A DNA stretch of 64,000 nt from positions 992,001 to 1,056,000 of the forward strand of contig JAXGNG010000001.1 of NCBI GenBank assembly GCA_040768125.1, given 5' to 3'. Made by a program: the position numbers and the translations under genes. The notes beneath the pieces were generated by a model. That model was not told the DNA's origin, made no database searches, and saw nothing but the letters and a program-made list of their open reading frames with translations. Source of the DNA: RBG-16-49-21 sp040768125 (GTDB lineage Bacteria > Spirochaetota > UBA4802 > UBA5550). Of the stretch, positions 27,214 to 36,033 are shown piece after piece. Within the stretch, counting starts at the first letter, position 1. Every line of letters begins with the position of its first letter.

Positions 27214-28005
27214 ATGGACGTCTTTCCCTTTCTTGAAGCCGTGCGGGAGAAGCAGCCCCTCGTGCATCACCTGACCAACTGGGTCACCATCTTCGACTGC
27301 GCCCAGGCCGTGAAGTCTCTGGGGGCCTCCCCGGTCATGGCCCACGCGCCGGAGGAGGCCGAGGCCATGGCGGGGATCGCCTCGTCCCTCGTCCTCAACA
27401 TCGGCACCCTCACGACGGAGTTCATCGAGAGCATGAAGCTCGCGGCGCGGGCCGCCAACGAAAGGAATATCCCCGTCGTTCTCGACGTGTGCGGCGCCGG
27501 CGCCACGCCCTTCAGGGACGAGAAGAGCTTCGAGCTCCTCGGCGGCGCGCGTATCGACATCATCAAGGGGAACGCCTCGGAGATCGCCCGGGTCGCCGGC
27601 CGGGCCGTGCGCACCCGGGGCGTGGACGCCGGGAGCGTGGGGGACGACCTCCGGGCCGTCGCCTCGGGCCTCGCGGAGGAGCGCCGATGCGTGGTGGCGG
27701 TCACCGGCGAAACGGACCTCGTCGCCGCGGCGGACGGCGCGGTCCTCGCGGTGAGGAACGGCCATGCCATGATGTCCCGCGTCGTGGGGACGGGGTGCAT
27801 GGCAGCCTCGGTGATCGGCGCCTTCGCCGGGGCGCGACCCGACTCGCCCGCCGCCGCGGCGGCGGCGGGCCTGGCGTGCTTCGGCATCGCCGCGGAGCTG
27901 GCGGCGGCTTCCTGCGCCGGCCCCGCGTCCTTCAAGGAGGGGATACTGGACCGCCTTCACTCCCTTTCCGAAGATGAGGTGCGGGACATGCAGAGGGTGT
28001 CATGA
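27214..28005 (+). CDS. thiM: Hydroxyethylthiazole kinase
   Basis: This 263-residue ribokinase-like enzyme phosphorylates 4-methyl-5-(2-hydroxyethyl)thiazole, salvaging the thiazole half of thiamine. Typical segments are PLVHHLTNWVTIFDCAQAVKS at the start, SPVMAHAPEEAE, VLDVCGAGATPFR, IKGNASEI and the anion-hole/catalytic VGTGCMAAS near residue 190. AAGGA lies 9 bases before ATG 27214. It is the first gene of a tightly packed operon with thiE, thiC and thiL (4-base ATGA overlap with thiE) under the TPP riboswitch. The final 60 residues are very alanine-rich, in line with high GC. Confidence 0.93.
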   Translation: MDVFPFLEAVREKQPLVHHLTNWVTIFDCAQAVKSLGASPVMAHAPEEAEAMAGIASSLVLNIGTLTTEFIESMKLAARAANERNIPVVLDVCGAGATPFRDEKSFELLGGARIDIIKGNASEIARVAGRAVRTRGVDAGSVGDDLRAVASGLAEERRCVVAVTGETDLVAAADGAVLAVRNGHAMMSRVVGTGCMAASVIGAFAGARPDSPAAAAAAGLACFGIAAELAAASCAGPASFKEGILDRLHSLSEDEVRDMQRVS

Positions 28006-28652
28006 AGGGGTATTATTTCATCACCGACGAAACATACAGCGCCGCCGGCGTCATGAGCGACGTGCAGGCCGCGGTGGGGGCCGGCGTCAGGATGGTGCAG
28101 TACCGGAACAAGACGGCCCCCACGCGGGTCCTCTACGACGAGGCGCGGATCATCTCCGGGATCTGCGCGGGAAGCGGCGCGCGGCTCATCATCAACGACC
28201 GGGTTGACGTCGCCCTCGCCGTGGGCGCCGACGGCGTCCACATCGGACAGGAGGATATGCCCTATCCCGCGGCGCGGAAGCTCCTGGGAAGCGGCAGGAT
28301 CATCGGCGTCACGGTGCATGGCGTGGAGGAGGCCATCGAGGCCGAGGCCGCAGGGGCGGACTACCTGGGGGTAAGCCCCGTCTTCGCCACGGGCACCAAG
28401 GGGGACGCGGGAGAGCCCTGCGGCACCTCGACCCTGGCGGCGATACGCCGCGCCGTGGGCATACCCGTCGCGGCGATCGGCGGCATCGATCTCGGGAACG
28501 CCGGGGCGGTGATCGCCGCGGGGGCGGACATGGTCTGCGCCATATCGGCCGTGGTGGCGAGGACCGACGTGGCGGCGGAGATACGGCGGTTCCAGGAGAT
28601 GTTCAATGCCGCGGATGGCGCGCCCTCGGGCGGCGTGAGAGTGGAGGTTTGA
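28002..28652 (+). CDS. thiE: Thiamine-phosphate synthase
   Basis: This 216-residue TIM-barrel enzyme joins the pyrimidine pyrophosphate and thiazole phosphate into thiamine phosphate. It shows MVQYRNK (the QxRxK pyrophosphate-binding strand), LIINDRVDVALAVGADGVHIGQEDMP, IIGVTVHG, DYLGVSPVFATGTK and AIGGID, all in the expected order. Its ATG overlaps the thiM stop by 4 bases. The C-terminal 15 residues are an extra basic/acidic tail. Together with ThiM, ThiC and ThiL it covers pyrimidine synthesis, thiazole salvage, coupling and final phosphorylation. Confidence 0.94.
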   Translation: MKGYYFITDETYSAAGVMSDVQAAVGAGVRMVQYRNKTAPTRVLYDEARIISGICAGSGARLIINDRVDVALAVGADGVHIGQEDMPYPAARKLLGSGRIIGVTVHGVEEAIEAEAAGADYLGVSPVFATGTKGDAGEPCGTSTLAAIRRAVGIPVAAIGGIDLGNAGAVIAAGADMVCAISAVVARTDVAAEIRRFQEMFNAADGAPSGGVRVEV

Positions 28653-28654
28653 CA

Positions 28655-29929
28655 ATGACACAGATGAAACAGGCGGCGCAGGGTATCATCACGACGGAGG
28701 TGGCCGCCGTGGCGGGGCGTGAGCCCCTGGGCGAGGAGCGGATACGGAACGACGTGGCAGCGGGGAGGACCGTCATACTGAAGAGCGACCTTCACGACTG
28801 CGACCCCGTGGGGATAGGCGCGGGGCTCACGATCAAGATCAACGCGAACATCGGCACCTCGAACTACAGCGCGGATCCGGACTACGAGGTGGAGAAGCTG
28901 GCCGCGGCCGTGCACTACGGCGCGGACACGGTGATGGACCTCTCGACGGGGGGCGACATCCGCGCCATGCGGCAGCGCATCATCGCCGAGTCAAGGGTCC
29001 CCGTGGGCACGGTCCCCGTGTACGAGGCCATCGTCCGGTGCCCCGACGTGGCGCGCATAACCGAGGACGATTTCCTCGAGTCGATACGGACGCACATCGA
29101 GGACGGCGTCGACTTCATCACCGTCCACTGCGGCGTCACCGGCAGGTGCGTGCCCCTCCTGGAGCCGCGCATCATGGGGGTGGTGTCCCGGGGGGGGAGC
29201 TTCCTTATCAAGTGGATGCTCCACCACGGAAGGGAAAACCCCCTCTACACGCGCTACGACGAGATACTCGAGATGGCCCGCGCGCACGACGTCTGCCTGA
29301 GCCTGGGCGACGGCCTCAGGCCCGGGTGCCTGGCCGACGCCACGGACGCGGCGCAGATAGAGGAGTTGAAGACCCTGGGGGAACTTACCCTCAGGGCCCG
29401 GGAGCGGGGCGTCCAGGTGATGGTGGAGGGGCCGGGCCACGTGCCGCTCCAGATGATCCAGGAGAACATCGAGCTCCAGAAGCGCATCTGCGACGGGGCG
29501 CCCTTTTATGTCCTCGGCCCCCTTGTGACCGACTGCTCCCCAGGCTACGACCACCTCACCGGGGCCATCGGCGGTGCCCTGGCGGCCTACTACGGCGCTG
29601 ATTTCCTCTGCTACCTGACGCCGAAGGAGCACCTGGGGCTCCCGGTTATCCGCGACGTGATCGACGGCGTCGTGGCCTCGAAGATCGCGGCCCACGCGGC
29701 GGACGTGGCCCGGGGGATCCCCGGGGCCAGGGACCGGGACGACGCGATGTCCCGCGCCCGGTGCGACCTCGACTGGGAGGGAATGTACCGCCTGGCCTTG
29801 AACCCCGAGCGGGCCCGGGCGCTCCGCGAGGAGACGGGCGGCGAGGGGGCCGAGGTCTGCACCATGTGCGGCGACTTCTGCTCGGCGAAGATCAACCGGG
29901 AGTGCAGGCTCCACTACGGGAAGAAATGA
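28655..29929 (+). CDS. thiC: Phosphomethylpyrimidine synthase (radical SAM, short form)
   Basis: This 424-residue enzyme converts aminoimidazole ribotide to hydroxymethylpyrimidine phosphate. The iron-sulfur site is at the C-terminus, CTMCGDFC (C402, C405, C409), a CX2CX3C arrangement; the long ThiC form has CX2CX4C. Other hallmarks are KINANIGTS, DLSTGGDI, VEGPGHVPL and LGPLVTDCSPGYDHLTGAIGG. I chose ATG 28655 because GGAGG (28643-28647) is 7 bases upstream; a TTG two codons earlier would overlap the thiE stop. The family is the de novo pyrimidine branch point and a classic TPP riboswitch target. Confidence 0.95.
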   Translation: MTQMKQAAQGIITTEVAAVAGREPLGEERIRNDVAAGRTVILKSDLHDCDPVGIGAGLTIKINANIGTSNYSADPDYEVEKLAAAVHYGADTVMDLSTGGDIRAMRQRIIAESRVPVGTVPVYEAIVRCPDVARITEDDFLESIRTHIEDGVDFITVHCGVTGRCVPLLEPRIMGVVSRGGSFLIKWMLHHGRENPLYTRYDEILEMARAHDVCLSLGDGLRPGCLADATDAAQIEELKTLGELTLRARERGVQVMVEGPGHVPLQMIQENIELQKRICDGAPFYVLGPLVTDCSPGYDHLTGAIGGALAAYYGADFLCYLTPKEHLGLPVIRDVIDGVVASKIAAHAADVARGIPGARDRDDAMSRARCDLDWEGMYRLALNPERARALREETGGEGAEVCTMCGDFCSAKINRECRLHYGKK

Positions 29930-30891
29930 AGCTCTCCGAGATAGGCGGCGAGTTCGCCTTCATACGACGCGTAACCGGTGGCCGCGCCGGTGACCCCTCC
30001 CTGGTGAAGGGAGTGGGGGACGACTGCGCCGTCATCGACTGCGGCGCCACGGGGTACCTCCTGGTCACCACGGACATGATCGTCGAGGGGACGCACTTTT
30101 CCCTCGAGTGGCAGACCCCGTACCAGGTGGGGCGGAAGCTCGTGGAGGCGAACGTGTCGGATATCGTGGCCATGGGAGGAACGCCGCGCTGGGCCTTCAT
30201 TTCCCTGGCGCTCACGGCCGACACCGAGGTGGAGTTCATGGACGAGTTCTACCGCGGCCTCCATGATTCCGCGGCGCGTCACGGCGTGGTCCTGGCGGGG
30301 GGCGACACCACCCGGGGCCGCGGGCTCGCGCTGAACCTTGCCCTGGCGGGAGAGGTGGAGCGCGGCCTCGTGCGCTACCGTTCCGGGGCCTCCCCGGGAG
30401 AGCTCATCTGCGCCACGGGGAACCTTGGCCGAAGCGAGGCGGGGCTCCGCCTCCTCATGGCGGGGCGTCGCGGGGAGGGGACCGGCGGGTATCTCGAGCC
30501 CCGGTGCCGCCTCGCCTCCGAGGGGAGGACCATCGCCCGCCATGCCGGGGCCATGATCGACGTGAGCGACGGCCTGGCGAGCGAGGTGGCCCATATCTGC
30601 GAGGAGAGCGGGACCGGCGCGCGGATCGATTACGACAGGATTCCCTTCTCGAAGGAGACCCTCGATGTGGCGCGGATCCTTGGGGATGACCCCCGGCACT
30701 GGGCCCTCTACGGGGGCGAGGATTTCGAGATCGTCTTCACCATACGGCCCGGCGGGGTCGAGGCGCTCAGGAAGGAGTTCGCCGATTTCACCGTCCTGGG
30801 GGAAATCCTGCCCCGTGCAGAGGGCGTCTTTATCCAGAAAGGTGACGAGAGGATCGCCCTCGAAGCGGGGTATGATCATTTCGCGATATGA
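29926..30891 (+). CDS. thiL: Thiamine-monophosphate kinase
   Basis: This 321-residue enzyme phosphorylates thiamine phosphate to the active cofactor TPP. Motifs include GDDCAVID near 30, LLVTTDMIVEGTHF, VEANVSDIVAMGGTPRW (metal and substrate loop), GGDTTRG, MIDVSDGLASEVAHIC and YGGEDFEIVFTI. Its ATG overlaps the thiC stop by 4 bases, so it is the last gene of the riboswitch-controlled operon. No thiD, thiG or thiS gene is in the window; the pyrimidine kinase step must be encoded elsewhere. Confidence 0.94.
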   Translation: MKLSEIGGEFAFIRRVTGGRAGDPSLVKGVGDDCAVIDCGATGYLLVTTDMIVEGTHFSLEWQTPYQVGRKLVEANVSDIVAMGGTPRWAFISLALTADTEVEFMDEFYRGLHDSAARHGVVLAGGDTTRGRGLALNLALAGEVERGLVRYRSGASPGELICATGNLGRSEAGLRLLMAGRRGEGTGGYLEPRCRLASEGRTIARHAGAMIDVSDGLASEVAHICEESGTGARIDYDRIPFSKETLDVARILGDDPRHWALYGGEDFEIVFTIRPGGVEALRKEFADFTVLGEILPRAEGVFIQKGDERIALEAGYDHFAI

Positions 30892-30990
30892 ATCCCCTCA
30901 CCATGGACCGGGCCTTCTTGCCCCTCTCTGAATTCAATGCACTGTTGCGATTGCCTCTAACCCTATACGTGGGTGGACACGCGTGATCAT

Positions 30991-31020
30991 CATCCGTGTT
31001 AATCCGTGTCCATCCGTGGT
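30991..31020. repeat. Three tandem 10-bp repeats (CATCCGTGNN)
   Basis: Three adjacent decamers, CATCCGTGTT, AATCCGTGTC and CATCCGTGGT, lie in the 254-base gap between thiL and pcnB. Similar strings are seen as dispersed intergenic sequence in other bacterial genomes from memory. No function can be assigned. Confidence 0.6.
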
Positions 31021-31145
31021 TCTCTCCTGGTGTTGTCCCGCGCCCTGTTCATATATCTCCCGTTAAATTTTACCTTAAGCCGATGAATGGTTGACAAATA
31101 TTCGCGGGTTTGCCATAGTGCGAAAAAATCCTGAATTATGACGAT

Positions 31146-32456
31146 ATGAAATTCCGGCTCCTTCCCTTCGCGAAGAAATACCCGATCCTTGTGCCGCGTG
31201 ACCGCCATGCCATGAACCGCGGGCACGTGGAGCGCGGAGTCATCGACATCCTGAACAGGCTCCTTCACGGCGGGTACCAGGCCCACCTGGTGGGGGGATG
31301 CGTGCGGGACATCCTCCTCGATAAAAAGCCGAAGGACTTTGACATCGTCACCGACGCGCGTCCCCAGCAGATCAAGCGCCTCTTCCGGCGCTGCTTCCTG
31401 ATAGGCCGGCGCTTCCGCCTGGCCCACGTCTACATAAGCCATGACCGCTTCGTCGAGGTGGCCACATTCCGCGCCGCCGTGGACCCGGAGCACGCCCCCG
31501 AGGGGAGGTTCGCCGCGAACAACGTGTACGGCACCATCGAGGAGGACGCCCTGCGGCGCGATTTCACGGTCAACGCCCTCTACTATAACGGCGCCGACTC
31601 ATCCATCCTCGATTACACCGGCGGGCTGAAGGACCTGAAAGACGGGGTGCTCCGTTCCATCGGGGACCCCGCGGCGCGCTTCGCCGAGGACCCGGTGAGG
31701 ATGATACGCGCGGCGCGCTTCTGCGCCCAACTCGGATTCAGGCCCTCGCGGAAGGACCTGAAGGCCGCACAGGCCTGCGCCTCCCTGATCACGAACGCCA
31801 ACGAACACCGGATGCTCGAGGAGCTCTACAAGATACTCCGGTGCGGCGCCTCGGCGGGGACCTTCGAGAACCTGGAGCGCTTCGGCATACTCCGCCACTG
31901 GCTCTCCGACCTGGTGTCGGGTGACTGGCGGAACGATCTTCTCCGGCGCCTGGCGGCCCTTGACGCGCGCCGCGGCAAGGGCGTCGAGGTCCCCGCGGCG
32001 GTGCTGCTCACCGTCCTCATGTACGACGTGTTCAACCGCGAGCTCGGGGAGGGGTGCGCGTACCAGGACGCCTTCACCGCCCTCCACCAGCGCTTCACCG
32101 GCATTGCCTCGGGGCTCCGGATTCCGCGACGGGAATGGGACGCCGTGTGCAATATCGTCGCCCGCCAGTCGAGCTTCGCGAAGATCCCCGAGGGGAAGAG
32201 GGGAAAGGCCTTCGAGAAGCGCTTCATCCGCAACGCCCACTTCAAGAACTCCTTTATATTCTTCGAGATTCTCTCCGAGGCCTCGGGTACCCGCGCCGCG
32301 GAGCTCGCCTACTGGCGCAGGAGGGCAGTTGACGCGGAGGACGCCGCGCCGCCCCCGCGCCCCGCGCCCCGCAGCGGGGGCGGGGATGACCGGGGGGAGC
32401 CCGCCACCGCCGACGCGACCGCGAAAAGAAGCAGACGCCGCAGGAGACGGCGGTAG
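31146..32456 (+). CDS. pcnB: Poly(A) polymerase / tRNA nucleotidyltransferase family protein, PcnB-like
   Basis: This 436-residue protein is a class II nucleotidyltransferase: LVGGCVRDILL (48-58), the metal-binding KDFDIVTDA (D64, D66), EEDALRRDFTVNALYYN and DPVRMIRAARFCAQLGF. The linker before the second segment (RRCFLIGRRFRLAHVYI) and the order of motifs fit bacterial poly(A) polymerase I better than CCA-adding enzymes, though the two are hard to separate by sequence. The C-terminal ~50 residues are a proline/glycine-rich linker and a very basic tail (KRSRRRRRRR), likely RNA-binding. ATG 31146 has no strong Shine-Dalgarno. Confidence 0.82.
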   Translation: MKFRLLPFAKKYPILVPRDRHAMNRGHVERGVIDILNRLLHGGYQAHLVGGCVRDILLDKKPKDFDIVTDARPQQIKRLFRRCFLIGRRFRLAHVYISHDRFVEVATFRAAVDPEHAPEGRFAANNVYGTIEEDALRRDFTVNALYYNGADSSILDYTGGLKDLKDGVLRSIGDPAARFAEDPVRMIRAARFCAQLGFRPSRKDLKAAQACASLITNANEHRMLEELYKILRCGASAGTFENLERFGILRHWLSDLVSGDWRNDLLRRLAALDARRGKGVEVPAAVLLTVLMYDVFNRELGEGCAYQDAFTALHQRFTGIASGLRIPRREWDAVCNIVARQSSFAKIPEGKRGKAFEKRFIRNAHFKNSFIFFEILSEASGTRAAELAYWRRRAVDAEDAAPPPRPAPRSGGGDDRGEPATADATAKRSRRRRRRR

Positions 32457-32524
32457 TTTCCCGCGCCGTATCCGGATTAATTCCCCGGAAACGTTCCCCA
32501 TGATATGAGCCGCCGGACGGCGCG

Positions 32525-32552
32525 AAAAAAACCCGCGCGTGGTACGCGCGGG
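32525..32552 (-). terminator. Rho-independent terminator of the porin gene
   Basis: Read on the minus strand, CCCGCGCG and CGCGCGGG form an 8-bp stem with a short loop, followed by a run of seven T residues. It lies about 30 bases after the porin stop codon. Confidence 0.8.
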
Positions 32553-32580
32553 CCCGTGACCGTACGTCAGGAAGGTATGC

Positions 32581-33900
32581 TCAGAATTTAACCTCGGTTT
32601 TCACGTACACCCTCTTTGCGTCCCGCGGCTCCCTCGAGCCGATATAGAACACGTCCCCGTAGTACTCGCTTCCCGAGGCGCCCTCGGCGTAGCGGAGCAG
32701 GCGGTCCTTCTTGATCCGGTAGGTCTGCAGCTCCCCGCCGAGGAGTATCCTGAAGTGCTTGTTGAACTGCCACCCCAGTCCCAGGGCGTAGAGCATGGTG
32801 CTCCGCTCTGCTCCGCAATCGGCGTCGGTGATCGCCTTCTGGTAGGTCCCCCGCTGGAGGCCGTAGACGTAGCGCCCCGTGACGAGAAGTGGTACCGATT
32901 CGAGGACCGCGCCGAGGTTGACGTTGAGCCACGAATCAAGGAGCATGTAACCGTTATTCTTCACCGGGTAAACGTAGAGGTCGACCTGGCCGTTGGGGCC
33001 CACGGGGTCCAGGCCGAAGTCCCGGGAGAGCCCAACGGTCCGGGTGTAGGGGAAGATATGGTTGAAGCCGGCCTTGATGAGGTTGCTCCGGTAGGCCACG
33101 CCGTACCCGTAATAGTCGCGCCTGGCCCTCTTCCCCGAGTAATCGTATTTCGCCGTGACTTCGTTTCTCCCGAATCCGCTCAGGTAGATTTCCTTGATCG
33201 GGTTGACCGTCACCATGTAGTACATCGCCTTGTGTGAATTGCTCTCGTTCCGCTTGTAGCCGCTGCCGTTGGTGAAGGCGCCGGTGATGGTCACGTACTG
33301 GTAGAGCTTAACCGCCAGGGAAACGCCCAGGTCCGCCGAGCTGTCGAGGCCCTGGCCGTTGAGGACGCTGGCCGACTGGTCCAGGTAGTTCTGGGCGATC
33401 CAGCGGTAGTCGCTGATAGAGTCGGTCAGGCCGACGACAGGCGTGCCGATCATGCCTCCCTGGAGCGAGAGCCCGACGGGGCCGAAGTCCTTCTTCACGT
33501 TGAGGTGGGCGTATTTAAGGTAGATGTGGAACGCCCCCGTGGGTGACGACACGGTGTCGGCGTCCGTGGTGACGCGCGCGGAAAGGATGTCGTTGATCTT
33601 GTACTTGATGTCGATGTAGGCGCGCTGCACCCTGAATTCATTGTTGTTCTTTTCCTTGATCCCGTCCGGGTCCGGCTCCCCCTTGGGAATCCGGTCGAAG
33701 GTGTTGCCCCCGTGGCCCCACCTGGCTATCCAGTCCATGTAGAGCGTGACGCCGAGATCAAGGCGCTTGTAGATCTCCTTGAAGGTCTCCTCAGCCTTTT
33801 TGTCGTCATTCCCCTCAGCCTTTTGTTCCTGCGCTGATAGAACGGCGCTTCCCAGCAGGATGGATAACCCCGTAAGGAGCGCGATGATTCTGTGATTCAT
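32581..33900 (-). CDS. Outer-membrane porin, probable phosphate-selective (OprO/OprP-like)
   Basis: This 439-residue protein starts with a signal peptide (LLTGLSILLGSAVLSAQ) and then alternates short amphipathic strands typical of a 16-strand barrel, ending in the outer-membrane signature terminal Phe (VYVKTEVKF). It resembles porin O/P-type proteins, with an early coil-rich insertion (KKAEETFKEIYKRLD). It is next to pstS, on the same strand, and four 11-bp-spaced repeats upstream (33971-34015) look like a PHO box array, so phosphate uptake across the outer membrane is the best inference. It has its own terminator. Confidence 0.78.
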   Translation of the reverse strand: MNHRIIALLTGLSILLGSAVLSAQEQKAEGNDDKKAEETFKEIYKRLDLGVTLYMDWIARWGHGGNTFDRIPKGEPDPDGIKEKNNNEFRVQRAYIDIKYKINDILSARVTTDADTVSSPTGAFHIYLKYAHLNVKKDFGPVGLSLQGGMIGTPVVGLTDSISDYRWIAQNYLDQSASVLNGQGLDSSADLGVSLAVKLYQYVTITGAFTNGSGYKRNESNSHKAMYYMVTVNPIKEIYLSGFGRNEVTAKYDYSGKRARRDYYGYGVAYRSNLIKAGFNHIFPYTRTVGLSRDFGLDPVGPNGQVDLYVYPVKNNGYMLLDSWLNVNLGAVLESVPLLVTGRYVYGLQRGTYQKAITDADCGAERSTMLYALGLGWQFNKHFRILLGGELQTYRIKKDRLLRYAEGASGSEYYGDVFYIGSREPRDAKRVYVKTEVKF

Positions 33901-33970
33901 ACGTTCGTTCCTCCAAAATGTTTCGTTTGTCGGTCGTCCCTTTCGGGCTTGCCATGGTCAGTATCGCAAG

Positions 33971-34015
33971 GGTCAATGAAGTGATTATAAAAGTGATATG
34001 AAGTAAATATGAATT
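33971..34015 (-). promoter_or_regulatory. Array of four PHO-box-like repeats upstream of the porin gene
   Basis: On the minus strand the heptamers TTCATAT, TTCATAT, TTTATAA and TTCATTG follow each other with a strict 11-base period. This is the geometry of tandem PhoB half-sites (7 bases plus 4-base spacer). They lie 70-115 bases before the porin start codon. Confidence 0.55.
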
Positions 34016-34092
34016 GTGTTGCGATCTGGATAGCGGGATCCGTAGCGCCATTCCACATTGCATGAGAGGAAAATGCCCGGTTCCTTGCCGAT

Positions 34093-34123
34093 GAAAAAAA
34101 TGGCCGGCTCCGTGGAGCCGGCC
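34093..34123 (-). terminator. Rho-independent terminator of pstS
   Basis: On the minus strand GGCCGGCTCC and GGAGCCGGCC form a perfect 10-bp stem followed by seven T residues, 34 bases after the pstS stop. It separates pstS from the porin gene, in agreement with separate PHO-box-like sites. Confidence 0.85.
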
Positions 34124-34156
34124 TCGATCTGGAAGGATTTTATAAAAGCGAAATCT

Positions 34157-34969
34157 CTACCTGATCGGTATGAACCCCGCATCTTTCACAAGGGCCTGGC
34201 CCGTATCGCTCGAGAGGAAGTCGATGAACTTCTGCGCCTGTTCCGAGAGCCCTTCTGCATTCACGTACATGAAGAGCTTTCGCGAAATCGGGAAGACGCC
34301 GGTCTTGCCGTTCTCGATGGTGCCCTCGACGCCGTTGACCTTCAGCGGATGGATCGACTCGTTCAGGTAGCCGAATCCCACGTAGCCGATGGCCTTCGGG
34401 TTGCCCGCCACGGTGGTGATGATGGCGCCGTTCGAGGCCTGGAGCAGGGCGTCCCTCCGCACGTCGGTCTTCTTCATCACCTTCTCGTGCCAGATCTCGT
34501 AGGTGCCGGAGCTGGTGTCGCGCGACACGACGACGATTTTCTCGTCAGCGCCGCCGAGCTGTTTCCAGCTGGTGAGGGAGCCGTCGTAGATCGCCTTGAG
34601 CTGGTCCATGGTGATGTTCTTCACCTGGTTCGTAGGATGCACGATGGGGACGATCATGTCGTAGGCCACGGTGATCTCCTTCACGCTGCGCCCCTTCTTC
34701 TTCGCGGCCTCCTTCTCCTCGGGCTTCATCTCCCGGGAGGAGTTGGCGATTTCGCAGGAGCCGTCGATGAGGGCCTTGATGCCGTTGCCGGAGCCGCTCC
34801 CCTCGACGAAGACGGGTATGCCCTCGGCCTTCTGGGTGATGGGCAGGACCGTCGTGGAGCCCTTGACCACGACGCGCTCGCTGGAGCCTTTTTTGCAGGC
34901 GCCGATAAGGGCCGCCGCGGCAAGGGCGATTACCATGAGCCGCGCGAATTTGAGCAGTTTTGATGCCAT
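34157..34969 (-). CDS. pstS: Phosphate ABC transporter substrate-binding lipoprotein
   Basis: This 270-residue protein has a lipoprotein signal peptide (lipobox LIGAC, then KKGSS), so it is anchored in the membrane rather than free. The phosphate-binding segments are KGSTTVLPI, EGSGSGNGIKALIDG, IANSSREMK and VVSRDTSSGTYEIW. Between GSTTVLP and GSGSG about ten residues usual in PstS are missing; this region normally forms a helix and strand after the first phosphate-binding loop. The remaining protein is typical. It is divergent from pstB with a 268-base intergenic region carrying two PHO-box-like sites. Confidence 0.9.
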   Translation of the reverse strand: MASKLLKFARLMVIALAAAALIGACKKGSSERVVVKGSTTVLPITQKAEGIPVFVEGSGSGNGIKALIDGSCEIANSSREMKPEEKEAAKKKGRSVKEITVAYDMIVPIVHPTNQVKNITMDQLKAIYDGSLTSWKQLGGADEKIVVVSRDTSSGTYEIWHEKVMKKTDVRRDALLQASNGAIITTVAGNPKAIGYVGFGYLNESIHPLKVNGVEGTIENGKTGVFPISRKLFMYVNAEGLSEQAQKFIDFLSSDTGQALVKDAGFIPIR

Positions 34970-35028
34970 TGAATAGTTCCTCCTATGAAAGTGGATGCTG
35001 GTGATTCTGGGATAAACCTACAAAAGGC

Positions 35029-35047
35029 ATGTAAATTTTTTATAAAG
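35029..35047 (-). promoter_or_regulatory. PHO-box-like site upstream of pstS
   Basis: On the minus strand CTTTATA-AAAA-ATTTACA gives two heptamers with an 11-base period, 60 bases before the pstS start. The core matches the sites upstream of pstB and pstC. Confidence 0.5.
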
Positions 35048-35130
35048 GGAGATTCAAGATTATGTTAATATCGCCTTTTTGATATCAATAAGACGATGAT
35101 GTCTGGATCCGGCGGTCATCCCCCCTCTTT

Positions 35131-35148
35131 CTTTACAAAATCTTTACA
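35131..35148 (+). promoter_or_regulatory. PHO-box-like site upstream of pstB-phoU-phoB-phoR
   Basis: CTTTACA-AAAT-CTTTACA is an exact direct repeat of a heptamer with a 4-base spacer. It has the standard spacing of a PhoB dimer site and lies 90 bases before the pstB start. Confidence 0.6.
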
Positions 35149-35237
35149 ATTTGATTATCGAATATTTAAAAATGTGATTGATATTAACCCTGTCCGGATT
35201 TCATATTTTAAGCGGACGCCACGATAAGGGCGGGGTG

Positions 35238-35993
35238 ATGATGGAAAAAATCAGGGCCGAGAGCCTCACGTTTTACTACGGCGACACGGCGGCGATCAAG
35301 AAGATAAGCATTTCCGTGAAGCCGAACACCGTCCTGGCCCTCATCGGGCCCTCGGGGTGCGGAAAGTCCACGTTCCTCCGGTGCATCAACCGGATGAACG
35401 ACATCATCCCCAACACCCGCGTGGAGGGGGACCTTCTCATCGACGGCGAGTCGATCTACCACGCGAAGTACAACGTCACCACCCTGCGCCGCCGCGTCGG
35501 CATGGTATTCCAGAAATCGAACCCCTTTCCAAAATCGATATTCGACAACATCGCCTACGGCCTGAAGATCAACGGTCTCCGGGACAAGTACGAGATAGAG
35601 CGGATCGTGGAGCAGTCCCTGAAGAGCACGGCCCTCTGGGACGAGGTGAAGGACCGCCTGGACGAATCGGCCCTGGGGCTCTCCGGGGGGCAGCAGCAGC
35701 GCCTCTGCATCGCCCGCACCATCGCGGTGCAGCCCGAGGTGATCCTCATGGACGAGCCCGCATCGGCCCTGGACCCGATCTCGACGCAGAAAATCGAGGA
35801 GCTGATACGGGACCTGAAGGAGAACTACACCATCATCATCGTTACGCACAACATGCAGCAGGCGGCCCGGGTGAGCGACGAGACCGCCTTCTTCTATCTC
35901 GGCGACCTGATCGAGGTGAGCTCGACGGAGAAGATGTTCACGAAGCCCGAGATGGAAATGACCGAAAACTACATCACGGGAAAATTCGGATAG
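35238..35993 (+). CDS. pstB: Phosphate ABC transporter ATP-binding protein
   Basis: This 251-residue ATPase powers phosphate import with PstC and PstA. It has Walker A GPSGCGKST (37-45), the ABC signature LSGGQQQRL, Walker B VILMDEPASALDP and the switch His in IIVTHNMQQA, plus the PstB-typical CINRMNDIIPNTRVEG. ATG 35238 has AAGGG 8 bases upstream and gives the normal family length; ATG 35241 is equivalent. The frame is open upstream to 35178, but that would add an atypical leader. phoU follows after 40 bases. Confidence 0.94.
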   Translation: MMEKIRAESLTFYYGDTAAIKKISISVKPNTVLALIGPSGCGKSTFLRCINRMNDIIPNTRVEGDLLIDGESIYHAKYNVTTLRRRVGMVFQKSNPFPKSIFDNIAYGLKINGLRDKYEIERIVEQSLKSTALWDEVKDRLDESALGLSGGQQQRLCIARTIAVQPEVILMDEPASALDPISTQKIEELIRDLKENYTIIIVTHNMQQAARVSDETAFFYLGDLIEVSSTEKMFTKPEMEMTENYITGKFG

Positions 35994-36033
35994 GGGGCCC
36001 CGCGCCCCGCCGCGGTTTCCCCCGGAGGAAGGA

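Noticed and set aside
30888..30986. 32-codon ORF overlapping the thiL stop
   Set aside because: The overlap is the only support. The peptide has no recognisable feature and no ribosome binding site of its own.
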